Assembly (NCBI GenBank): GCA_035288785.1
Contig: DATDZF010000053.1
Span: 1 to 11,765 of the forward strand
Length of the DNA stretch: 11,765 bases
Direction: 5' to 3'
Origin: JACRGC01 sp035288785
GTDB lineage: Archaea; Micrarchaeota; Micrarchaeia; Norongarragalinales; SBBD01
The notes beneath the pieces are model-generated. The model saw only the letters and a program-made list of their open reading frames with translations, was not told the DNA's origin and ran no database searches. Every line of letters begins with the position of its first letter. The first letter of the stretch is position 1. Below are positions 5,901 to 11,226 of this stretch, in pieces. Made by a program: the position numbers and the translations under genes.

Positions 5901-8522
5901 GGCGAAACCATTTCGAAAATCAGCATGCAGATCGACACTTTCGTCCCAACGGATGCAATCACCCTGAATGGGGCCCTGCTTCCAAAGGATTGCACTCCTC
6001 TATACAAGGTGGAGTCGGCAACAACTATGGGCTGCTATGTTATCAGGAACAACCACCTGATTTTCTCTGGAAACGAGCTCTCACCTGATTGCAAATTGAA
6101 AACATCCGGGGATGAGGCAACGGGGGATGCTAGCGCAAAGCTCCGGGTGATGTGCCTTGATTCAAGCATCACGCCGGGCATTATACCAATTGAAGTTGCA
6201 GTGAAAAAAATCCCCTTCAAGTCCGTGCAGCTCCAGCCGCGCGCCCTATCAGGAAGCACCGCTAAAGCGTTCCACTTGATCAATGAGAAGCAGGTGCCCG
6301 AAAAATACACCCTTGCGGATTTGAAGCTCCAGATAGATTATGCGGATTCATTCAGCTATGCTTGGAGCGGCGATGGCGAACTGGCATTGAAGGAGGATGG
6401 GTTGGAAATCGATTCCGTGAATTATGACAGGAAGGATTCGTATTTCCCAAACATCGACGACCAGGGAGGGAGAACCCCCGCATGCTATGATTTCATCTGC
6501 TGCGCCGGCAAATGGTGCACAGAGTTTGCGGCAAGGCAGGCATTTTCGAAGTTCAAGGAAAGCGCGGAGAAAGTTGCCAAGGCAACGCTTTTCAGGAGGG
6601 GCAACAATTTCATTTCAGATGAGATATTAAAAAAACCATTCTCATTCTCGACAATAATAAGGCTGGTTGAGAATGCAAAGCTCCCTGCCGAAATAAGGAC
6701 GGAGGACTCCCCCGAGGATTATGGCTGCACGCTCGAAAACCCCAAAATGTGGGTGGTGCAGGCAACAAGCAAGGATGGGAAGAATTTCGAATATGTTGCG
6801 CGGGTTGCCAGATTGTACAAGTACAATTACGTTTCACCGGAAGAGGAATGCAAGGGCAGCGGAAGGACGCCGGAAATGCCGGCAACCGGGACGCACGGAT
6901 ATTTCTCCGGAGACAACTACCTTGCGCTCTGCGATTTCATGAGGGGGTACAAGAAATGCATTGAAAGCGGCTCATACAGTTCCCTTGCCTCCCATGAGCA
7001 GGTCGGATCGAAAAAGCAGCTGATCCCAATCCCGGTGCCCAGCACCTTCCTTACGGCATATCCCGCGGCAGAGGTTTGCAGATCCGGAATCAACGTTGCG
7101 GTAAGAGCGGAATGGCTCTCTTGTTTGGAAGTGTGCATGCCTGCATGCTATTCTGAAGTTTGCGCTGCAGCATGCGTTGAATCGTTAGGTACAGCATGCA
7201 TTGAATGTAAAGAAGGATGCGATGCTGCTTGCATGCTAAAATGCAATGTTGCAACGAGATCTGGGTGTTACGCAGGAAACTCTCCTTATAATCTACATGT
7301 CCCAGCAGTTTTACCAATACCTAGATTTACCTCTGAAATTTGCACACCCGATCCTCCGAAGCCCGAACAGCCATGGTGCGTGCCATTGTGCACTCCCCAA
7401 ATAAGCTATGTGCATATGCTTACCTCAATATACGGAGTAGACACGAGAATTGGCAACGCCGTCCTGACACCCATTCATGTAGGTATTAGCACCGTCTGCT
7501 CGCCGGATTATTTGGGAGCTGGAGCATGGGTGGTTGAAACCATCGGAGAGCAATATGTGTATTCAAAGCACAACGACAATGCAAAAACAATTGGAAGAAT
7601 TGTTGCGGGATCTATCAGCGCGCTGAATATTGGGGATTTCAAGACGTGCACGATGCTCAGCATCCTTGCTAAAGCTAAACCCGATGTTTGGCAACTCGAA
7701 CTTGGAGCGCTTGGCTGCTCGATGATTTCGCAGGGGCTTCCATCAATAAAATCGATATTCAAGAAGGGAGATCCGAAATTGAAAGTCGCGGATGTCCCCC
7801 ATCGCGAATGGTCTCCCTCTGATTTCAATTTCGATGACGTTAACAAAGCCGCATCATCAGCAGAAGCATTGAATTCCCTCCCCTCTGGGCCAATCGTTCC
7901 ATATGGCGATGATTATTTAGATGAAGTCCCCAGCGAGGAGGAAATATTGGCAGGCACCGGCAACCCGATTGCTCCGGATAGGACAGTTGAGAACACCCCA
8001 TTAAACGAACCGGATCTTTCCCCTGCAGGAACCGGCGATGTTTATGGCCCGCCAACTCCAGACAGCCCTTCAACAACCACAGGATCCGGAAGCGGCTCCG
8101 GAACGCCCAGGTTCGACCCGAATGCAATTCTGCCGGGAGGGGGAGGCGAAGAACCCGCGGATGATGCGGGAAGCGGTTCGGCCTCCGGAACAGCAACAGT
8201 TACGGAAACAGACTGTGTTTGGCCCGTAGATCATACAGACGGAATGGGCACATTCAGGGCGGAGCTTACAAGCAATGGCGAAAGTTACCGGATACTTGTT
8301 GCAGGCCCTACCGATAGGCCACTCAGCAGTAACTTGTACCGGGATTGCAAGATCGCAATACCCGCTAGCCAGAATTTCTTTGGTAAAAGCTATTCGCTGC
8401 CTGCCGGTAATTATGATGTCGAAATAATCAACATGGAAACGCTGCTTTATTGCCCGGGATTATCCGAGCTAATAATAACGAAGGATAAATCTACAAAGCA
8501 TATCTTCAACGATCTGTGCTAG
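2901..8522 (+). CDS. Giant membrane-anchored, cysteine-rich surface protein with tandem beta-sandwich domains
   Basis: The product has 1,873 residues from the ATG at 2901; a TTG at 2871 would add ten. A short acidic N-terminus is followed by one hydrophobic segment (about 29-49, IIALLLILILFLLF core) that anchors it, leaving nearly all the chain probably outside the cell. Residues about 50-582 form roughly six beta-sandwich units of the carboxypeptidase-regulatory/transthyretin-like kind, each with a pattern like SLTDGKARFSLP or ASNGKVSFPDL. No cysteine occurs before residue 534, yet I count about 48 from there on. These include C901/C908/C913/C917 before an acidic linker (918-947), CYDFICCAGKWC at 1195-1206 and a dense cluster at 1408-1456. 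A Pro/Gly/Ser/Thr linker (about 1658-1769) leads to a C-terminal domain with Cys 1772, 1816, 1851 and the final residue 1873. A disulfide-stabilised adhesin, sheath or contact protein is a reasonable inference; I recognise no enzyme. The tail overlaps the trm1 promoter region. Confidence 0.85.
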   Translation: MVFEELEEQYEGFAAPLREQGIPLPSFTMMLGIIALLLILILFLLFNPFAAKITTLNVEVLFGKKPLELARVEVLSYNEVLISEALTGKDGKAYFESVPPSNIIVRATKKGVGTDEKKLASNPGKVTLVLGDGTVSANATVNITLALVDESTKNAVASASINYAFADEPKKKYKAVSLTDGKARFSLPLERAVNLVVEHPDYDAKSLTLKATREKREFEVNLRRRTGIATPLPNIDFTYGTLRVAIEDSSGNPLDPSVELFDATVNSKIDTKKASNGKVSFPDLLTGSKFYIIARLAGYLDYDGSFTPVEIGKKNEIKVTMRRLGEKGTSQKGTVVVRTLDEEDREIPAKVQVVYGEEIVGEKSSSGRANYDLSQLSALPSFRFSGIAEGRLQANSETFSPEDVPGEISLTLITATPENSAKLKVVTKGRKGVFIAGAVVKVYSEIEGFHTSGMSDSDGAIQFLLAKNMNYQVVSEYNGVKGVASVALDGDKELVIFLGEAVETVKVSAIDAITQEEVEATFYSQYVNDTFDSCFGKGCNLFVKTLIDAQIKVTAAGYLERTTMFKPSGEGTVLVIDLIPMDYEGTFVKFMGIFNSIGREVQDVETGEEYTAKILLAAPFAQKVGAYFRIGKETTAESDVAAIPGYASRPSATTVLKSASYSQTSSCADEPGTEFKWMNAEYESAESQEVGFRFKLKSNAERETSLPYYYRGYAVKDGNYLRVPEDEELGMQEKSAIVDWCKAKANEGEISIRKTSKYSCNSIGCLTVSLEQDGLEGAKNFQARVVKSCSASLLSPNSCLLGTLKVKASFRPNDATKEFGIDIGQSGSNLKFISASINQKAQDAPPESSVVLPLANEKEYTIIAGSLPQEEGNEKITVTVEEGEGEQTISKTLDFKIYESCLDGTKQCGEGKCDVICLKDAYDELSEEEKEQEEIPPEPKSEIEGQEYCSDGIFREDCEITATPREELPPDVYFEIKDGKIVAKGATVTVDEDGNPVVTPGETISKISMQIDTFVPTDAITLNGALLPKDCTPLYKVESATTMGCYVIRNNHLIFSGNELSPDCKLKTSGDEATGDASAKLRVMCLDSSITPGIIPIEVAVKKIPFKSVQLQPRALSGSTAKAFHLINEKQVPEKYTLADLKLQIDYADSFSYAWSGDGELALKEDGLEIDSVNYDRKDSYFPNIDDQGGRTPACYDFICCAGKWCTEFAARQAFSKFKESAEKVAKATLFRRGNNFISDEILKKPFSFSTIIRLVENAKLPAEIRTEDSPEDYGCTLENPKMWVVQATSKDGKNFEYVARVARLYKYNYVSPEEECKGSGRTPEMPATGTHGYFSGDNYLALCDFMRGYKKCIESGSYSSLASHEQVGSKKQLIPIPVPSTFLTAYPAAEVCRSGINVAVRAEWLSCLEVCMPACYSEVCAAACVESLGTACIECKEGCDAACMLKCNVATRSGCYAGNSPYNLHVPAVLPIPRFTSEICTPDPPKPEQPWCVPLCTPQISYVHMLTSIYGVDTRIGNAVLTPIHVGISTVCSPDYLGAGAWVVETIGEQYVYSKHNDNAKTIGRIVAGSISALNIGDFKTCTMLSILAKAKPDVWQLELGALGCSMISQGLPSIKSIFKKGDPKLKVADVPHREWSPSDFNFDDVNKAASSAEALNSLPSGPIVPYGDDYLDEVPSEEEILAGTGNPIAPDRTVENTPLNEPDLSPAGTGDVYGPPTPDSPSTTTGSGSGSGTPRFDPNAILPGGGGEEPADDAGSGSASGTATVTETDCVWPVDHTDGMGTFRAELTSNGESYRILVAGPTDRPLSSNLYRDCKIAIPASQNFFGKSYSLPAGNYDVEIINMETLLYCPGLSELIITKDKSTKHIFNDLC
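3048..4646 (+). repeat. About six tandem carboxypeptidase-regulatory-like domains in the giant protein
   Basis: Within the surface protein, approximate units are residues 50-133, 134-225, 237-325, 333-415, 421-505 and 505-582. Each opens with a beta strand such as TLNVEVLF, NITLALVDE, TLRVAIEDSS, TVVVRTLDEED, KLKVVTKG or TVKVSAIDA. In the middle comes a turn of the type T/S-x-x-G-K/R/A-x-x-F (for example TGKDGKAYF, TDGKARF, SNGKVSF, SDGAIQF), and the unit closes with a strand before the next one. The units are recognisable only by this pattern, not by high identity, so the duplications are old. Boundaries are estimates by eye. Confidence 0.6.
7122..7268 (+). repeat. Duplicated Cx3C cysteine cluster in the giant protein
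   Basis: Eleven cysteines fall in residues 1408-1456: 1408, 1412, 1416, 1421, 1425, 1433, 1436, 1440, 1444, 1448 and 1456. Two halves share one spacing plan, C-x3-C-x3/4-C-x3-C-x7-C (1412-1433 and 1436-1456). At DNA level GCAGCATGCGTTGAAT (7167-7182) recurs as ACAGCATGCATTGAAT (7191-7206), 24 nt or eight codons later. Four-residue spacing suits helices with cysteines on one face, as in helical hairpins held by disulfides, or a metal-thiolate cluster. The region sits in the ectodomain, which favours disulfides. I know no named domain that matches. Confidence 0.6.
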
Positions 8523-8534
8523 CACTATTTTTAA
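8516..8534 (+). promoter_or_regulatory. Putative trm1 promoter with a small palindrome
   Basis: TATTTTTAA at 8526-8534 lies about 23 nt (centre to ATG) before the trm1 ATG at 8553, consistent with transcription starting at or very near the start codon. Immediately upstream, GTGCTAGCAC (8516-8525) is a perfect 10-bp palindrome that includes the TAG stop of the giant gene. A short palindrome like this can occur by chance, so an operator role is only a possibility. AGGAT at 8541-8545 is a weak Shine-Dalgarno candidate if the transcript has a leader or reads through from upstream. Confidence 0.38.
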
Positions 8535-8552
8535 CATTGCAGGATATTCCAT

Positions 8553-9713
8553 ATGGTCAAGTTAAAAAAAATCCGCGAGGGAAGGGCGCAGCTCTACGTT
8601 CCCGGCGGAAGCTTCTCCGACCCATTCCACCTTCCGGTTTTCTACAATCCCGCGATGGCATTCAACCGCAGCATTTCCTCACTGGCAATGGGATGCTGCA
8701 TGAAAATGTTGGAGGCGGAAGGATCGGATGGCCGGAAAACAGGGAGTGGATTCATGGTTTTGGATGGTCTGTGTTCCCTTGGTGCAAGAGGCATCAGATA
8801 TGCAAAGGAGAACAAGATCAAAAGAGTGGTTTTTGTTGATGCCAACCCGGATGCCGTCAAGGTGCTGAAGAAGAACATCAAATTGAACAAAATAAAAAAT
8901 GCGGAAATAGCCGAAATGGACCTCAACAAATTCTTCCTCTCAAACGAGGGCCACTACGATTTCATCGAAATCGACCCCTTCGGCTCGCCGGTTTTCTTCC
9001 TCCAAAATGCGATTAGGAAATTGAAAAAGAGGGGGATATTGTCGATTACGGCAACGGACCTTGCCAACCTCGCTGGCGCCAACTCCAAGCCCTGCATCAA
9101 GCATTATGGGGCCAAACCACTCCGGTGCGAATATTCCCACGAAGTTGCTCTCCGGATATTGGTGGGGAGGATCGCAAAGGATTTGATGATGCAGGATTTT
9201 GGGTGCAGGCCGCAGCTCTCCTTCTATAGGGGCCATGCAATCAAGACGGTGGTTTATGCGGAGAAGTCCGCAGGCAAGGCCGACGAAATCATCCCCAATT
9301 TGGGCTACATCATGCACTGCCACAAATGCCTCATGCGCGAATCCGGGAAACGCATAAGGGAGAAATGCCCAAATTGCGGCGATAGCTACGATTATGCGGG
9401 GGAACTGTGGATTGGGAAATTGCAGGATGAGGGATTCCTCAAATGCGTTGCTGCGGAGAATTTGAAAATGGGGTTTGGGGAAACCGGAGAAATAAAGAAA
9501 ATGGCCGAATTGCTTATTGGCGAGAATGGTTTTAGGCCTTCATTTTTTGATTTGCATACACTTGCAAAAAAGCGGAAGGTAAGGGTTGGCAGGACAGCTG
9601 ATGCTGTGGAATTGCTGGCAAAGGCAGGGTATAGCGCCTCACTCACCCATTACAGCACCACCGGGATAAAGACGGATGCCAAAGTGGGCGAATTAACCAA
9701 AATATTGAAATAA
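8553..9713 (+). CDS. trm1: tRNA (guanine26-N2)-dimethyltransferase Trm1
   Basis: This 386-residue protein is an archaeal-length Trm1, the S-adenosylmethionine-dependent enzyme that mono- and dimethylates N2 of G26 in tRNA. Visible features in order are VFYNPAMAFNR (29-39), the SAM-binding motif DGLCSLGARGIR (71-82), the acidic FVDANPDAV (94-102), the catalytic-type IEIDPFGSPVFF (138-149), TATDLANLAG (166-175), YGAKPLRCEYSHEVALRILV (185-204), a zinc-binding pair of knuckles HCHKC (255-259) and CPNCG (272-276), and the C-terminal family signature THYSTTGIKTDA (365-376). One departure is Ser40 after Asn-Arg, where the family usually has Asp (NRD). The 30-bp gap to the giant gene allows co-transcription, but trm1 has its own TATA-like element. 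A degenerate copy of its last codons follows its stop. Confidence 0.96.
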   Translation: MVKLKKIREGRAQLYVPGGSFSDPFHLPVFYNPAMAFNRSISSLAMGCCMKMLEAEGSDGRKTGSGFMVLDGLCSLGARGIRYAKENKIKRVVFVDANPDAVKVLKKNIKLNKIKNAEIAEMDLNKFFLSNEGHYDFIEIDPFGSPVFFLQNAIRKLKKRGILSITATDLANLAGANSKPCIKHYGAKPLRCEYSHEVALRILVGRIAKDLMMQDFGCRPQLSFYRGHAIKTVVYAEKSAGKADEIIPNLGYIMHCHKCLMRESGKRIREKCPNCGDSYDYAGELWIGKLQDEGFLKCVAAENLKMGFGETGEIKKMAELLIGENGFRPSFFDLHTLAKKRKVRVGRTADAVELLAKAGYSASLTHYSTTGIKTDAKVGELTKILK

Positions 9714-9726
9714 GCGTGAATTTTAG

Positions 9727-9754
9727 GGGTGAAATAAACAAAGTACTGAATTAA
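9727..9754 (+). repeat. Diverged second copy of the trm1 3' end, downstream of its stop
   Basis: Bases 9727-9754 align without gaps to the last 28 bases of trm1 (9686-9713), with 22 of 28 identical and both copies ending in TAA. Translated in the matching register, trm1 ends GELTKILK-stop and the copy reads GEINKVLN-stop, all changes being conservative or moderate. The offset is 41 nt, so the copy is not in the trm1 frame. Similarity does not extend into the 13 nt between the trm1 stop and the copy. The copy occupies most of the 48-bp gap between the convergent genes. Its A-rich composition makes the match weaker evidence than the hel308 case. Confidence 0.55.
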
Positions 9755-9761
9755 GAGCCGA

Positions 9762-10604
9762 TTACATGAAATTATTCGCAACAAACCCCATCAGGTAGTA
9801 GACCGCCTGCTCAATGTTCGGGAAGAGGATAACGCCGTTGCCTACGGATTTCATGTCCTGCAAGATGCTGCTCCTTGTCTGCAGGCCTCCGCTACCAGTT
9901 GCATAAATCGTTGTTGACGAAAGGGAGGTTGCCTTGAACTCCACCTGCGCGTCCACCTGCTCCCTTGCCACGACCTCATACAAGACGATCCGCTCGTCAT
10001 TATGGGGGACAAAAACCTGCTTCTTGAACTTCCAATCATTTGGAAGGCCTGAAACGACCTCCAATTCGAACGCGTCATTTGCGCTGCCCTTGTTCACAAG
10101 CTTGATCCGGAATTCGGAGGGCTGCTCAACGCCGCCCCTGACAAATTCGCTTAGTACTGTAAGGCCGAGCACTTCGCGCGAGACCTTAACTTTCGCAAGG
10201 AACGTGACGGGATGCCGCGCAGCTGTGTTGTAGTCGCGCTCCGCCCGAAGGGAAAAGGTGTATTCGCCATCAGGGGCATCGGAATCGACTATTACGAACG
10301 CCTTGGGGTTCGCCTCGTACCTAAGCGAGTATTCCGATCTCCAGAAATCGGGAAGCGACGCATCCTCTACCGTAAGGCGATCCCACACCTCCTCCACATT
10401 CCTGAAATCGAATACGTTGCTGTTCCTGGAAATTTCGATCTCAATTTTCTGGCCGGGGCCCACAACGCCAAGGTCGAGCACATCGCCCTCCAAGAGCTGC
10501 TCTTGCACCGGCTGGACGGCAAGCACATGCGGCCTTACATCAGCGGCGGATAACAACGGAAGAATTAGGATGAACAATACAGCGGGCAGAAGAAGCGCTC
10601 TCAT
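9762..10604 (-). CDS. Secreted beta-sandwich protein with NEW3/CARDB-like domain
   Basis: The preferred start is the ATG at 10604, giving 280 residues; a TTG at 10631 would add nine but lies only about 9 nt from the TATA-like element. The start MRALLLPAVLFILILPLL followed by SAAD is a signal peptide or N-terminal anchor. An Ig-like first part (about 45-135, with SDAPDGEYTFSLRAE near 110) leads to a second domain (about 148-228). This holds FRIKLVNKGSANDAFELEV then GLPNDW, the strand-turn pattern of NEW3/CARDB-type domains found in archaeal envelope proteins. The end (about 262-280, NIEQAVYYLMGFVANNFM) is moderately hydrophobic and may associate with the membrane. No cysteine is present, unlike the giant protein. 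No enzyme motif is seen. It converges on trm1 and lies downstream of the toxin gene, with its own promoter. Confidence 0.82.
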   Translation of the reverse strand: MRALLLPAVLFILILPLLSAADVRPHVLAVQPVQEQLLEGDVLDLGVVGPGQKIEIEISRNSNVFDFRNVEEVWDRLTVEDASLPDFWRSEYSLRYEANPKAFVIVDSDAPDGEYTFSLRAERDYNTAARHPVTFLAKVKVSREVLGLTVLSEFVRGGVEQPSEFRIKLVNKGSANDAFELEVVSGLPNDWKFKKQVFVPHNDERIVLYEVVAREQVDAQVEFKATSLSSTTIYATGSGGLQTRSSILQDMKSVGNGVILFPNIEQAVYYLMGFVANNFM

Positions 10605-10635
10605 AGGATCATTCCCAAATAACGACCGCAAGGAG

Positions 10636-10645
10636 ATTTTTAATA
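10636..10645 (-). promoter_or_regulatory. Putative TATA element for the secreted protein
   Basis: Read on the minus strand, TATTAAAAAT is centred about 36 nt before the ATG at 10604. This leaves room for a short leader and supports that start over the TTG at 10631. Shine-Dalgarno complementarity before the ATG is weak. Confidence 0.4.
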
Positions 10646-10658
10646 CTTTTCAACCAAC

Positions 10659-10672
10659 TGATGGCGCCATCA
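10659..10672. promoter_or_regulatory. Perfect 14-bp palindrome between toxin gene and secreted-protein promoter
   Basis: TGATGGCGCCATCA is exactly self-complementary over 14 bp. It lies in the 51-78 bp between the toxin stop (10683) and the secreted gene, about 25 bp upstream of that gene's TATA-like element. That position suits a dimeric transcription factor site. It could equally act as an RNA hairpin at the 3' end of the toxin-antitoxin transcript, although with no loop bases it would have to open its centre. Confidence 0.45.
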
Positions 10673-10682
10673 TTACCACAAA

Positions 10683-10946
10683 TCAATATATTTTGTCATG
10701 GTGGCCGAAATCGAGAAGCCTAACGATCCGATTTTTTTCATCCACCTCGAACAAAAGGACAAAGGACCCACCGATATGAACCCGCCTAGCGCCATGGAGA
10801 TCCCCGCGCAGGGGCTTGTAATGGCTCGGGTTTAGGAGGATTTCCTCGACTTTTCGGTTAATCATATTAAGCCTTTGGCGGTCCTTCTTTTTCATCCTCT
10901 TAAATATCCCATCGGCCTTATATCCGATTTCAAGCGAATAGCTCAT
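10683..10946 (-). CDS. relE: RelE-family mRNA interferase toxin
   Basis: The 87-residue basic protein has the RelE/StbE-like plan. An N-terminal strand (YSLEIGYKAD) precedes two charged helices (FKRMKKKDRQRLNMINRKVE), then ILLNPSHYKPLRGDL (36-50), GARRVHIGGSFVLLFEV (52-68) and a C-terminal strand ending LLDFGHHDKIY. Proteins of this family cleave mRNA on the ribosome. Candidate functional residues are the basic ones around K44, R47, R54 and R55, the histidines 82-83 and the terminal Tyr87, by analogy with the terminal tyrosine of RelE. The start overlaps the antitoxin stop by ATGA, implying translational coupling and antitoxin-first expression. Length is usual for the family and nothing looks broken. 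Confidence 0.88.
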   Translation of the reverse strand: MSYSLEIGYKADGIFKRMKKKDRQRLNMINRKVEEILLNPSHYKPLRGDLHGARRVHIGGSFVLLFEVDEKNRIVRLLDFGHHDKIY

Positions 10947-11170
10947 TTTTCCAGCCCATAGCGTTCAGAGAATTTCTTTACCTTGATGAACCTGCCTTTC
11001 CTGATCCGGTCCAGCTTTTCCAGGTAATCGGCGCGCGCTGCCGGCTCGCCTTCGACGAAGCTTTCCATGAAGAATTGCACCTGCCGGCTCATGCTAATTC
11101 CCCTTTCCTTGCAGAAAGCCGAGAACTGCGCATAAATGTCGTCCGCGATGTTGAAGGTCCTGATGGCCAT
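10943..11170 (-). CDS. Ribbon-helix-helix (CopG-like) antitoxin
   Basis: This 75-residue protein precedes and overlaps the toxin. Its N-terminus (AIRTFNIADDIYAQFSAFCK, then ERGISMSRQVQFFMESFV) fits a ribbon-helix-helix DNA-binding fold: a short strand, a helix, a turn with GISMSRQV and a second helix. The C-terminal part (YLEKLDRIRKGRFIKVKKF followed by SERYGLEK) would wrap the toxin. The ATG at 11170 is supported by AGGTGA four bases upstream. By analogy with type II modules, it should neutralise the RelE-like toxin and repress the shared promoter through the tandem repeat just upstream. The N-terminal match is by pattern, so the exact antitoxin family is uncertain. Confidence 0.82.
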   Translation of the reverse strand: MAIRTFNIADDIYAQFSAFCKERGISMSRQVQFFMESFVEGEPAARADYLEKLDRIRKGRFIKVKKFSERYGLEK

Positions 11171-11174
11171 TTTA

Positions 11175-11213
11175 TCACCTTAATTAACATTAATTAACAT
11201 TACATAATATAAG
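11175..11213 (-). promoter_or_regulatory. Toxin-antitoxin promoter with tandem operator repeat and Shine-Dalgarno
   Basis: On the plus strand TAATTAACAT occurs twice head to tail (11181-11190, 11191-11200). Each copy supplies an 8-bp palindrome TTAATTAA (11180-11187, 11190-11197), spaced exactly 10 bp, about one helical turn. This is the kind of spacing expected for side-by-side ribbon-helix-helix dimers. On the minus strand a TATA-like CTTATATTATG (11203-11213) precedes the repeats, and AGGTGA (11175-11180) lies four bases before the antitoxin ATG. The repeats fall between TATA and Shine-Dalgarno, around the expected transcription start, so bound antitoxin would block initiation. The rest of the 56-bp gap from the nre stop shows no terminator. 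Confidence 0.68.
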
Positions 11214-11226
11214 GCTTTCGAAGGGC

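Noticed and set aside
8516..8839. 107-codon frame starting at the end of the giant gene
   Set aside because: It runs inside trm1 in a different frame, and the Trm1 frame is unambiguous.
9714..9785. Possible echo of the secreted gene's 3' end (TTTGTT and ATTTCA shared on the minus strand)
   Set aside because: Only two six-base words match with different spacing, and the stop codons do not align, so chance is sufficient.
10258..10779. 173-codon plus-strand frame opposite the secreted protein
   Set aside because: It is antisense to two well-supported genes and has Ser/Thr-rich shadow composition with no start signal.
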